Notes: a model not told the origin generated them from the letters alone. 29,742 nucleotides of DNA from Fodinibius sp964490705 (GCA_964490705.1 CAZBCG010000021.1:1-29742), one strand, 5' to 3'; shown: positions 16,566 through 24,462, counted from the first letter of the stretch. Made by a program: numbers and translations.

Positions 16566-17624
16566 TTAAAACAGGTTCAACTGTCCCTTGTGAGGCCGTA
16601 TAAAATGATCGGTAGAAAGAGAAATAGATTCCTCATTGTATCCCAATTTTTCGGTTTGGATGCGAAACAATTCCCGAATCTGATTTGAAAATTCCCCCTC
16701 TCCATGGAACCGTTTTCCAAATTCACTTTCGTACAATTTACCCCCGCGAATATCCCGGATCCGATTCAGCACCTTTTCTTTACGATCGGGGAAATGCTGT
16801 TCCAGCCACTCCTGAAACAGATCTTTGACCCCATGGGGCAACCGAACAATGGTATATGCAGCATGGGTAGCACCAGCCTCTCGTGCTGTCTTTAAAATAT
16901 CCGCGCACTCATGATCGGTTAACCCCGGGATGATCGGCGCCACATTAACACCTACGGAAATTCCGTTATTCGCCAGTTTTTCGATGGCTTGTATCCGTCG
17001 CGGGGGCTGTGATGTTCGCGGTTCCATTACACGAGCCAAATCGCGATCAAGGGTCGTCACAGAAATCGTCACGTGAACAGCATTGTATTCGGCAAGTTCT
17101 TTAAGCAGATCAATATCGCGGGTAACAAGGTAGTTTTTTGTGATCATTCCCACCGGGTGACGGGATTCGGCAAATACTTCCAGACATTGGCGGGTAATAC
17201 CCAGCTTGCGCTCCACCGGCTGATAGGGATCGGTGACCCCGCTGAGAGTGATCGGTTCGGGTTTCCAGCTTTGGGAATTAAATTTTGCACGCAGCTTCTT
17301 CGCCGCATCATATTTGACCATGATTCGAGATTCGAAATCGAGTCCAGCCGAAAATCCCAGATATTCATGCGTGGGACGTGCGTAGCAGTAAATACAGCCG
17401 TGCTCACATCCCCGGTAGGGATTCAACCCATAGGTAAACGGTATATCGGGACTATCGTTCTTCGAAAGAATCTCTTTGGTATCATCCCGGATGAGCTTGG
17501 TATCCTGTGTCGGTTTTTCGCCCGTCTCGGCATCCAGATCGTAATCGGTATAGCGACCCTCGAATCGGTTGGCGGGGTTGTCGGATGCTCCTCGTCCGCG
17601 AATGGGATTTTTTTCCTGATCCAC
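16566..17624 (-). CDS. PA0069/Rv2578c-family radical SAM protein
   Basis: A 352-residue radical SAM protein of the SPL-like PA0069 family. The [4Fe-4S]-binding CxxxCxxC is Cys73, Cys77 and Cys80 within GCEHGCIYCYARPTHEY. The family opening NPIRGRGASDNPANRFE starts at residue 6. Later come TLSGVTDPYQPVERKLGITRQ, VTISVTTLDRDLARVMEPRT and VNVAPIIPGLTDHE, and the end YNEESISLSTDHFIRPHKGQLNLF region. The substrate is unknown; the family resembles spore photoproduct lyase but no lyase function is shown. The start is GTG (17622-17624), chosen because the family motif follows at once and no ATG lies in frame nearby. Standalone gene between the redoxin unit and the lipoproteins. Confidence 0.92.
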   Translation of the reverse strand: MDQEKNPIRGRGASDNPANRFEGRYTDYDLDAETGEKPTQDTKLIRDDTKEILSKNDSPDIPFTYGLNPYRGCEHGCIYCYARPTHEYLGFSAGLDFESRIMVKYDAAKKLRAKFNSQSWKPEPITLSGVTDPYQPVERKLGITRQCLEVFAESRHPVGMITKNYLVTRDIDLLKELAEYNAVHVTISVTTLDRDLARVMEPRTSQPPRRIQAIEKLANNGISVGVNVAPIIPGLTDHECADILKTAREAGATHAAYTIVRLPHGVKDLFQEWLEQHFPDRKEKVLNRIRDIRGGKLYESEFGKRFHGEGEFSNQIRELFRIQTEKLGYNEESISLSTDHFIRPHKGQLNLF

Positions 17625-17712
17625 AATACAGCCAAGTTTGATCGTTGAAATTCTGCTACCAATAAACTTAACTATCTAAAATGACAACACAGTGTCATCC
17701 AAATATCATAAC

Positions 17713-17741
17713 AAATAAAAAAGCCCGGAAAATCCGGGCTT
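17713..17741 (-). terminator. Terminator downstream of the first lipoprotein gene
   Basis: A 9-bp perfect stem AAGCCCGGA/TCCGGGCTT (17721-17729 with 17733-17741) and a 3-base loop. Read on the minus strand it is followed by a T-rich run (TTTTTTATTT). It lies about 30 bases after the lipoprotein stop. Confidence 0.88.
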
Positions 17742-17772
17742 TAAATTGAGAATGTGTTAGTTTTTTGACTAA

Positions 17773-18576
17773 TCAGCTACAGGGCATGTTTTTCAGGTTT
17801 TCGTCCCAGCATTCACGGACACCACCCTCTTGGATGTAGCCTTTATTAGTCTCTGAGTTCCAAAAGATTAGAATATTGTCAGCATCGGGATTATTGATAT
17901 TCACAAAATGCTCAGAACCATGCTGATCGTATTCAACGGTCCCTATCGTTACTCCAATGCTCTCATAGTATTTTATTCGGATATTTCTCTGCTCTTCGCT
18001 TTCGATAGTCCATTCGAATTCAATAGCGGGCACTTCATTATCTGCATCAGGAACCAGTGTATTAAAGACCCAATTTCCTTCAGATCCATCTTCATTTATT
18101 GTCCCCTCAAACACTTTATAATTATCAAATCCATAGCCCTGCCCACTATCATAGGTCCAGTATTGAGCCCATTCTATCATATTTCCGGTTGATTCGGCCG
18201 TAAGCCGTATTTCAACATCCATTCCTTCATAGTTGTAAGAGTACACCCATTCCCAATGCCCCGCCTCATCATTGTACGTTGGTTCTGCTGACTCAGCTTC
18301 CAGTAAGAAATCATTGTAAAAGCTTATGGATACGAACGAAACCCCATTTAACAACGCTATATTTCGTGCTTTATAATAATTGGACGTATCCCCCTTCGCC
18401 AACATTTTAGGCTGATGATCTTCAAAGAAAGAAACATCCGGCTTGGTAGATTCCTGTTGAATTTGCGGCAGACTGGGTGGTTCACCGGGACCAGGAGAGT
18501 TCGTGCTATTATCAAGACAACTAACAATTCCAATGAATAGGAATCCTAGTAAAGCATATTTTAAAATTTTGTGCAT
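17773..18576 (-). CDS. Lipoprotein of unknown family, paralogue 1
   Basis: A 267-residue predicted lipoprotein. The signal peptide KYALLGFLFIGIVSC has a lipobox ending at Cys20; the start at 18574-18576 puts it directly before the basic MHKILK and after an AGAAG ribosome site, in preference to a frame opening ten codons earlier. After a Ser/Pro/Gly linker the mature part is acidic and rich in Trp, Tyr and Glu, with WEWVYSYNYEGMDVEIRLTAE and AQYWTYDSGQG. The tail is ILIFWNSETNKGYIQ then CWDENLKNMPC, with two cysteines ten apart that may form a disulfide. The repeated strand-like, aromatic segments suggest a beta-sandwich. I do not recognise the family. The next gene upstream is a clear paralogue of identical length. 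Confidence 0.85.
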   Translation of the reverse strand: MHKILKYALLGFLFIGIVSCLDNSTNSPGPGEPPSLPQIQQESTKPDVSFFEDHQPKMLAKGDTSNYYKARNIALLNGVSFVSISFYNDFLLEAESAEPTYNDEAGHWEWVYSYNYEGMDVEIRLTAESTGNMIEWAQYWTYDSGQGYGFDNYKVFEGTINEDGSEGNWVFNTLVPDADNEVPAIEFEWTIESEEQRNIRIKYYESIGVTIGTVEYDQHGSEHFVNINNPDADNILIFWNSETNKGYIQEGGVRECWDENLKNMPCS

Positions 18577-18648
18577 AATCTTCTTGTTATGATAAAGTTT
18601 CAACAAACATAGTCGCTCCTGTTGAGTTTTGAAAGTACAGATCTAAGA

Positions 18649-18680
18649 TTGAAAAAGCCCGGTAATCCGGGCTTTTTCAA
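18649..18680 (-). terminator. Terminator downstream of the second lipoprotein gene
   Basis: A perfect 14-bp stem TTGAAAAAGCCCGG (18649-18662) pairing with CCGGGCTTTTTCAA (18667-18680), loop TAAT. The A/T arms make it symmetric, so it could act on both strands, but it lies 7 bases after the minus-strand lipoprotein stop. The core AAGCCCGG/CCGGGCTT is the same as in the terminator near 17730. Confidence 0.88.
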
Positions 18681-18687
18681 CATAATA

Positions 18688-19491
18688 CTAGTTATTATCG
18701 ACCTGTGGGCAAGGGGTGTTTTGGAAGTTTTCGTCCCAGCATTTTCTCTCGCTTCCCCGCTGGATATATCCCTCATTGGTGTCAGAATCCCAAAAGATCG
18801 TTATATCATCTTCATTCGGCTCCATCAGAATTAACGTATGTTCCGGGCCACTTTGATCATATTCGAAGCTCCCGCTTTCTGCTCCATCACTGTCATATGC
18901 CGTTACCATGATAACCAGCTGATCATCCCCGGGTATCGACCAGCCGTAGTCCAGTATGTGACTTACCTCTCCGGTTGATGAGTTTGGGCTGCGTATCGTC
19001 CAATCTGCTTCGGATTCATCATTGGCCACGGTGCCTTCCAAAATCTCAGCATCTTCATAACTGTTGCCCTCACCATCGTCGAAGGTCCAATACATGGCCC
19101 ATGCCGTTTCGCTTTCGGATTCATCTGCAGTCAGCCGAATTTCAACAGTTTGGCCCTCATAAGTCTCTGACAAACTCCATTCCCAAACCCCGTTATCGAA
19201 ATTTAAATCACCCTCTGAGCTTGCATCTTCAAAATATGGCTCAACATTTTCGAGAATAGTGAATGTAAACCCAATTGACAGGGCAATTCCGTGAGCATCA
19301 TTATAGTTCGACATCGTCTCTCCGCCGGGATCATTATTTTCAAACAGCGACAAATCCGTACGGGTTTCTTCGCTGTAAATTTCAGGTATGGACGGAGCCT
19401 CTTCCGGATCAGGTCCAGAAGAAGTATCATTACATCCCATAAATAAAACTAACAGTGCAGCAATCCATAAAAAGTATTGACTATTAAACAT
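18688..19491 (-). CDS. Lipoprotein of unknown family, paralogue 2
   Basis: A 267-residue predicted lipoprotein, same length as its downstream neighbour and with the lipid-modified Cys also at residue 20 (YFLWIAALLVLFMGC). Linker DTSSGPDPEEAP is followed by an acidic, aromatic mature domain. Shared segments with paralogue 1 include WEWSLSETYEGQTVEIRLTAD, AMYWTFDDGEG, the FEYDQSGPEH strand, IFWDSDTNEGYIQ and the tail CWDENFQNTPC. It is clearly more acidic than paralogue 1 (many Asp/Glu). An AAGGGA ribosome site precedes the start. Probably on the outer membrane or facing the periplasm. Function unknown. It follows the aldehyde dehydrogenase gene by 73 bases. Confidence 0.85.
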   Translation of the reverse strand: MFNSQYFLWIAALLVLFMGCNDTSSGPDPEEAPSIPEIYSEETRTDLSLFENNDPGGETMSNYNDAHGIALSIGFTFTILENVEPYFEDASSEGDLNFDNGVWEWSLSETYEGQTVEIRLTADESESETAWAMYWTFDDGEGNSYEDAEILEGTVANDESEADWTIRSPNSSTGEVSHILDYGWSIPGDDQLVIMVTAYDSDGAESGSFEYDQSGPEHTLILMEPNEDDITIFWDSDTNEGYIQRGSERKCWDENFQNTPCPQVDNN

Positions 19492-19564
19492 ACATTCCCT
19501 TCTTTTTATTAAGATGATATTTTTAAGTATGATCCCTTAGCGGATCAATCCTTACAAAAAAATT

Positions 19565-20926
19565 TTAAGCCCGATATACCGTTTTTACATTTACAAATTC
19601 TTTGATCCCAAAGTGGGATAATTCGCGTCCGAAACCCGATTCCTTGATCCCTCCAAAAGGTAATCTCGGATCCGATTTTACAAACGAGTTAATAAAGCAG
19701 CATCCGGCCTGTAATTCCCGAGCTGCTATCTGCTCAGCACGATCAACATCTTCCGAAAAGATGGCCGCTCCCAATCCATAGTCGGTATCGTTCGCCACCT
19801 TAATGGCTTCCTGCTCATCCTCCACTTTGATGACCGAAGCCACCGGCCCAAAAAGTTCTTGATCGTAGGCGGGCATCCCTTTCGAAATATTCGCAAGGAC
19901 CGTCGGAGGATAAAATGCCCCTTTGCGATCGGGTAATTCGCCACCCAGCACGCATTCTGCCCCAACCTTAATACTGTCTTGCACCTGCTGATGAAGAGTA
20001 TCACGCAAATCTTCACGTGCCATGGGACCAATATCAGTAGAGTTATCAAAGGGATCGCCGATCTGTTTCAGGCTCATTCGATCTTTAACAGCATCAAGAA
20101 AGGATTCATGATTTTCTTCCACGATGATAAATCGTTTGGCAGCAATACAACTTTGTCCGCTATTTATGAGCCGAGAAGTAACACAGGTTTCGGCAGCTTT
20201 TTCCACGTTAGCATCTTCCAACACGATATATGGATCGCTGCCGCCCAGCTCGAGCACCGTCTTCTTGAGCTCACTGCCTGCCGTAGAAGCAACGGCCTTG
20301 CCCGCCTTGGTACTGCCTGTCAGCGTTACGGCTGCAATGTCGGAATGGGCAATAAGCTGCTGCGTTTGATCGATATCGGCAATAACTGTTCGAAACAGCG
20401 GTTCGGGGATGCCCGCTTGATGCATCACCTCTTCGATCGCCAGTGCACAGCCGGTAACGTTTGGAGCATGTTTTAAGATCACGCCGTTGCCGGCCATTAA
20501 TCCCGGTGCCCCAAACCGGAAGAGCTGCCAGAAAGGAAAATTCCACGGCATAATCGCCAAAATCGTTCCCAACGGATTAAAAGTTACGTAGCTTTTTTCA
20601 GCATCAGAGTCGATCACCTCGTTTTCCAAAAACGTTTCGGCATTCTCGGCATAATACCTGCATACCCAGGCACATTTTTCGCTCTCGGATTCCCCCTGTG
20701 GCAGCGGCTTGCCCATCTCACGGGCCATCAGCTCGGCAAATTCTTCTTTGCGATCTTCGAGAATATCCGCAGTAGTACTCAATAATTCCGCCCGATCAGT
20801 AAACGATCGTTTCTGCCACTGGTCTTGTGCAGTAGAAGCCGCGCGGACGATACGATCCAATTCGGCATTATCCATCTGTTCAAAATTGTCAATGACTTCT
20901 CCCGTAGCCGGATTGATAGAATTCAT
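19565..20926 (-). CDS. NAD(P)-dependent succinate-semialdehyde dehydrogenase-like ALDH
   Basis: A 453-residue aldehyde dehydrogenase of the GabD1-like group. The opening SINPATGEVI is typical. Catalytic residues are visible: Asn129 in MPWNFPFWQ, Glu226 in VLELGGSDPY and nucleophile Cys260 in NSGQSCIAAKRFI; the cofactor loop is TLTGSTKAGKAVA. The end reads LPFGGIKESGFGRELSHFGIKEF. The most likely reaction is oxidation of succinate semialdehyde to succinate, the last step of GABA degradation. A class III aminotransferase lies upstream on the same strand across 206 bases, which would fit GABA or related amine catabolism, but the spacing and the repeat in between argue against tight coupling. No SD is visible before the ATG. 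Confidence 0.9.
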   Translation of the reverse strand: MNSINPATGEVIDNFEQMDNAELDRIVRAASTAQDQWQKRSFTDRAELLSTTADILEDRKEEFAELMAREMGKPLPQGESESEKCAWVCRYYAENAETFLENEVIDSDAEKSYVTFNPLGTILAIMPWNFPFWQLFRFGAPGLMAGNGVILKHAPNVTGCALAIEEVMHQAGIPEPLFRTVIADIDQTQQLIAHSDIAAVTLTGSTKAGKAVASTAGSELKKTVLELGGSDPYIVLEDANVEKAAETCVTSRLINSGQSCIAAKRFIIVEENHESFLDAVKDRMSLKQIGDPFDNSTDIGPMAREDLRDTLHQQVQDSIKVGAECVLGGELPDRKGAFYPPTVLANISKGMPAYDQELFGPVASVIKVEDEQEAIKVANDTDYGLGAAIFSEDVDRAEQIAARELQAGCCFINSFVKSDPRLPFGGIKESGFGRELSHFGIKEFVNVKTVYRA

Positions 20927-21034
20927 AATAATTGTGCTCTAAGTATTACTTTTTTGTTTTTAAAATAATTCATTCCAGACTCTGATTTCTCGGAAATCAT
21001 CGAGTGTCGGTATCCAGCGTCAATCTATTTCCAG

Positions 21035-21050
21035 CCTGTACGGTTACAGG
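21035..21050. other. Small hairpin in the intergenic region 20927-21132
   Basis: CCTGTA (21035-21040) pairs with TACAGG (21045-21050) around a CGGT loop, 10 bases left of the palindromic repeat copy. It has no T-run and its role is unclear. Confidence 0.3.
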
Positions 21051-21059
21051 CATTACGAG

Positions 21060-21100
21060 ATCCTGAAACCCCGATAGACGGGACACGGCAAGTGCAGGAT
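21060..21100. repeat. Palindromic intergenic repeat, copy 1
   Basis: A 41-base element beginning ATCCTGAAACCCCGATAG and ending GCAAGTGCAGGAT. It matches the element at 24421-24462 at about 38 of 42 aligned positions. The outer ends ATCCTG/CAGGAT and an inner CCCG/CGGG pair, so it can fold as a nested hairpin. It lies between the aminotransferase and aldehyde dehydrogenase genes and resembles the dispersed REP-like sequences seen in Bacteroidota-type genomes. Confidence 0.75.
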
Positions 21101-21132
21101 GACATAATAGCTGTTTTTTACCGTTAAACACA

Positions 21133-22320
21133 TTATTGAGAATATAACTGAACACTCTCGTTAATGGTTTTAAGAGTTGATCGCAATAAATCTTCTTCAA
21201 TGATAAGCGGTGGAGCCAGACGCACGAGAGTATCGGAGTGAAGCGTCCATCCCAAAATAATACCTTTCTCCATGCAGTCTTCTACCACTTTTTGTGTCAT
21301 TTGTTGATTGCGTAATTCCATACCCAGCATCGCCCCAACGCCACGTACTTCTACAATGGCATCAGCCGTGAGCTCTTCCCGAATTGCCGATTCAATAGCC
21401 TCAGCCCTCGCACCAAAATCCCCATCCAAAAGTTCACTGAGAGTAGCATGGGCGGCCGCGCACGAGACCGGATGTCCGCCAAAGGTGGTTACGTGATTAA
21501 GCGGCGGATTATACATGAACGACTCAAATATTTGGGATGATGACACAAAAGCCCCCATCGGCATGCCGCCGGCCATTGCTTTGGCCAGACATAATATATC
21601 AGGTACTACCTCGTACCGCTCGAAAGCAAACAGCGATCCCGTGCGATAAAATCCCGTTTGAATTTCATCGAAAATAAGGAGTGCTCCTACCTCGGTACAG
21701 CGTTTGCGCAGGGCCTGCAGCCACGCCTTTTGTGCTGGAATTATGCCGCCTTCGCCCTGGATAGGCTCCATGATGACGGCTGCGGTATCTTCATCAATGG
21801 TTTCGAGTTCCTCAAAGCTATTAAAATCCAAGAAGTGTACATTGGGCAGCAGCGGCCAGTAGGGATCCCGATAGACATCACGACCGGTAACGCTGAGCGA
21901 GCCATGCGTGTCGCCGTGATAACCGTGATGAAACCCTACAAACTTGTGGCGGCTGGTATGTTTCTTAGCCAACTTGAGTGCTCCTTCATTAGCTTCTGTG
22001 CCACTGTTTACAAAATAGATGCGGTCGAGTGATGCAGGCAGCTGAGATGTCAACAAATCCGCATACGCCGACTGGGGCTCCTGAATAAACTCCCCATACA
22101 CCATCACGTGAAGGTGGCAATCGACCTGCCGTTTAATAGCATTAACCACCGCAGGATGCCGATGACCAAGGCTACTGACAGCAATACCTGAGATAAAATC
22201 GACATACTTTTTGCCATCCGAGGTATAAATGTGGCACCCCTCGGCCCGATCGACCTCCAACCCCATCGGGGCATCGCTGGTTTGGGCTACATGGCGATAA
22301 AAAGATTCCTTTTGATCCAC
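21133..22320 (-). CDS. Class III PLP-dependent aminotransferase
   Basis: A 395-residue fold-type I aminotransferase of class III (ornithine/GABA/acetylornithine group). PLP lysine Lys247 is in LAKAMAGGMPMGA, the ring-nitrogen Asp218 is in LLIFDEIQTGFYRTG, and the phosphate loop is NSGTEANEGALKLAK. FHHGYHGDTHGS and TTFGGHPVSCAAA are also typical. The opening SFYRHVAQTSDAPMGLEVDRAEG and LGHRHPAVV match a Bacteroidota subgroup labelled only 'aspartate aminotransferase family', so the amino donor cannot be fixed; acetylornithine, ornithine and GABA are all open. The start is GTG (22318-22320), supported because family homology begins within the first ten residues. It lies 184 bases downstream of the prenyltransferase gene. 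Confidence 0.9.
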   Translation of the reverse strand: MDQKESFYRHVAQTSDAPMGLEVDRAEGCHIYTSDGKKYVDFISGIAVSSLGHRHPAVVNAIKRQVDCHLHVMVYGEFIQEPQSAYADLLTSQLPASLDRIYFVNSGTEANEGALKLAKKHTSRHKFVGFHHGYHGDTHGSLSVTGRDVYRDPYWPLLPNVHFLDFNSFEELETIDEDTAAVIMEPIQGEGGIIPAQKAWLQALRKRCTEVGALLIFDEIQTGFYRTGSLFAFERYEVVPDILCLAKAMAGGMPMGAFVSSSQIFESFMYNPPLNHVTTFGGHPVSCAAAHATLSELLDGDFGARAEAIESAIREELTADAIVEVRGVGAMLGMELRNQQMTQKVVEDCMEKGIILGWTLHSDTLVRLAPPLIIEEDLLRSTLKTINESVQLYSQ

Positions 22321-22504
22321 AATAAATAAACTATCTGGTAATTTTGTTGATACAATATCACAAGAATTGATGTATTTTTTTAATTGTGTTTGTGCAGCTA
22401 AATTCTATCTCTACAGAAAACAAACTGAGTTGTTTTCTCAATGCTATCTAGTGTCTCTTTTTTGTTCTACTGATTCTGCTAAAGGCCTCTGCCCCGCTAA
22501 CACC

Positions 22505-23470
22505 TTACTGTAACAGTACCTCTGCGATCTGTGCTATCTGACGGATATCGCTGTGCTTTAGAAGGAGCGCGCAAATCAAGAAACCGACAAAGGCCAGTGA
22601 TGTGCTATACTTGATCCACATTACGGAATGGTAGTCCCCTTGCTGGGCCGTAAGGTTGTTCAGTTTAGACAGGACGATCAACCCGGTAGCCACTCCTACG
22701 ATCCCAAAAATGAGTCCCAGCCACGAATGTAACACGATGATGACCGTGCTGACCAGCAGCAATCCACCGAAAAAACCGGCGACGAAAAATCGGCGAACGC
22801 CCCGCACTCCATATTGAATGGCAAACGTTTGATCACCGCGACGAGTATCTTCGTCTTGCTGATAAATCTGCGAAATGGGATACAAACTCAACAGCAGCAG
22901 TGATACGCCCAGTGCCGCCACAAAGACCAGCAACGGAACCGTGGTATTGCCAGCAGCCAGATATCCGAGCAGCACAGAGTTGAATCCCGTACTCACGCCG
23001 ATGGCAATAAGACTTTTGACGGGACGACTTTTCCAGCGTGCCCAGGGGGTGGAATACAGCCAGAAAAACAGCATACTCAGCACATATACCGTCAAAAAAT
23101 AACCGCCCGCGGGAATGGCCAATAGCACGCCGATCATCTGTAACATCAGCGACGCCATCCACATCCACGGCGACATTTTAGGGGGATTCTGTAGCCCGCC
23201 GATAGGTCCTTCATCTTTATCCCAGAATGAGTTGTAAGCGGTAGCGCCCCCGAAAAGCAACAAATGAACATTTAAAAATTGGCTAACAAACCAGCTAATA
23301 TTGATATCGGAACTCAGCAGACCACCCATCAAAAATCCGCCCGACAAAATAAACAGCTGATAGTGCCAGCGCAGGTGCAGTACAAAATGCCAGAGCTCAC
23401 GGAATATTCCCGTAGATTTTTGATCTCGCTTTTCCAAGTACCTGAATTGATGAACATTCACATATAGCAT
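22505..23470 (-). CDS. UbiA-family prenyltransferase with variant Asp-rich motifs
   Basis: A 321-residue membrane protein with about eight or nine hydrophobic helices. The first Asp-rich motif is in AYNSFWDKDEGPIGG (Asn80, Asp84, Asp86) and the second is QIYQQDEDTRRGDQTFA (Asp206, Asp208, Asp213). The usual first motif is NxxxDxxxD; here the third acidic residue is shifted. UbiA enzymes use these motifs to hold Mg2+ and prenyl diphosphate and to prenylate aromatic, haem or lipid acceptors. The acceptor is not evident: no quinone, haem or carotenoid gene is adjacent. It is divergent from the next plus-strand gene with only 48 bases between starts. Confidence 0.85.
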   Translation of the reverse strand: MLYVNVHQFRYLEKRDQKSTGIFRELWHFVLHLRWHYQLFILSGGFLMGGLLSSDINISWFVSQFLNVHLLLFGGATAYNSFWDKDEGPIGGLQNPPKMSPWMWMASLMLQMIGVLLAIPAGGYFLTVYVLSMLFFWLYSTPWARWKSRPVKSLIAIGVSTGFNSVLLGYLAAGNTTVPLLVFVAALGVSLLLLSLYPISQIYQQDEDTRRGDQTFAIQYGVRGVRRFFVAGFFGGLLLVSTVIIVLHSWLGLIFGIVGVATGLIVLSKLNNLTAQQGDYHSVMWIKYSTSLAFVGFLICALLLKHSDIRQIAQIAEVLLQ

Positions 23471-23518
23471 ACCATTTTCGGCTTATCAATCCAACAAAAG
23501 ATTGGTATTTTAACAGCT

Positions 23519-24418
23519 ATGATTTCAACGCAACCGAAAACCACCCCATATATTACCGATCAGCTGACCTCCAACGAATGGCAGCAACAAAAGGCAGATC
23601 ACGAGCAACAAATAAGTGAGCTTATCGACGATTACCTGGAAAGGCGATCACATCAGCAGAAAGATCCGGTAATGGATTTCCTGTTTGAGTATTACGCCTT
23701 CCGGCCGTCGCACCTCAAACGATGGTCGCCTGGCCTTGGCAGTCTTCTACTCGACAGTTCAGCTCGAGATTGGCCCTTTGATGAGATGGCTTCGGTTGGC
23801 GGCGACTGCTATTTAGATGTAGAAGATTTTGATCGCGCTCGAACTTCTTCCATCAAATGGATTTTGGATGTACTGCAACAGTCGGCCCAGCGCAAGCCCT
23901 CGTTCGGCTGTTTTGGGATGCATGAGTGGGCGATGGTATATAAGGCTGATCACCTTCGTCACGATTACCTATCGCTGCGAATGGAGAAAGAAGAGCTAGC
24001 CGAGTTCGTGGAATCACGTCCGCTGGTCTGCACCCATTTCGATGCCTTCCGCTTTTTTACGGATGAAGCCAAACCTCAAAACAAACATGATCTCAACCGC
24101 GATAATTTTGCGGAGATGGAGCAACCCGGCTGCCTGCATACCAACATGGATTTGTATAAATGGGCCTTCAAAATGTATCCGTGGATTTCGAGCAACACGA
24201 TCCGCAAAGCATTTACACTGGCCATCGATACCCGGATTATGGATATGAGAGCTAGTCCCTATGATCTGCGTGAACGCGGGTTGGAACCGATCAAAATTGA
24301 GACCGATGCCGGGCGCAAGGAATACATGAAAAAGCAGATGGCGATCTATGAGCGCTCGCAGCCCATCCGCCAACAGCTTATTGCGGAGTATCAGCATCTT
24401 TTAGAAGCCGTAAGCTAG
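23519..24418 (+). CDS. Conserved protein of the family often annotated '3-methyladenine DNA glycosylase'
   Basis: A 299-residue soluble protein. It shares strong motifs with a family also found in actinobacteria: HPVxDFLFxYYxxRPxxLxRW (here DPVMDFLFEYYAFRPSHLKRW, about 48-68), CFGMHEWAMVYK, CTHFDAFRFFT, EQPGCLHTNMDLYKWAFK and DMRASPYDLRERG. Databases often call this family 3-methyladenine DNA glycosylase, but I see neither the helix-hairpin-helix-GPD pattern of AlkA/AlkD-like enzymes nor a Tag zinc motif, so the name should be treated as unproven. The conserved Cys, His, Asp and Trp residues suggest an enzyme or metal binder. No signal peptide. It is divergent from the prenyltransferase gene, and the palindromic repeat begins two bases after its stop. 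Confidence 0.75.
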   Translation: MISTQPKTTPYITDQLTSNEWQQQKADHEQQISELIDDYLERRSHQQKDPVMDFLFEYYAFRPSHLKRWSPGLGSLLLDSSARDWPFDEMASVGGDCYLDVEDFDRARTSSIKWILDVLQQSAQRKPSFGCFGMHEWAMVYKADHLRHDYLSLRMEKEELAEFVESRPLVCTHFDAFRFFTDEAKPQNKHDLNRDNFAEMEQPGCLHTNMDLYKWAFKMYPWISSNTIRKAFTLAIDTRIMDMRASPYDLRERGLEPIKIETDAGRKEYMKKQMAIYERSQPIRQQLIAEYQHLLEAVS

Positions 24419-24420
24419 AA

Positions 24421-24462
24421 ATCCTGAAACCCCGAATAGTCGGGACATGGCAAGTTCAGGAT
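24421..24462. repeat. Palindromic intergenic repeat, copy 2
   Basis: A 42-base element with perfect 8-base ends, ATCCTGAA (24421-24428) and TTCAGGAT (24455-24462). It holds an inner hairpin CCCGA-ATAG-TCGGG (24431-24444). CTAG flanks both ends, extending the symmetry. It begins two bases after the stop of the preceding gene and matches the copy at 21060-21100 in the same orientation. Confidence 0.78.

Noticed and set aside
19492..19564. GATCC...GGATC dyad between the aldehyde dehydrogenase and the second lipoprotein genes.
   Set aside because: Only five base pairs and no proper T-run, so no terminator is called.
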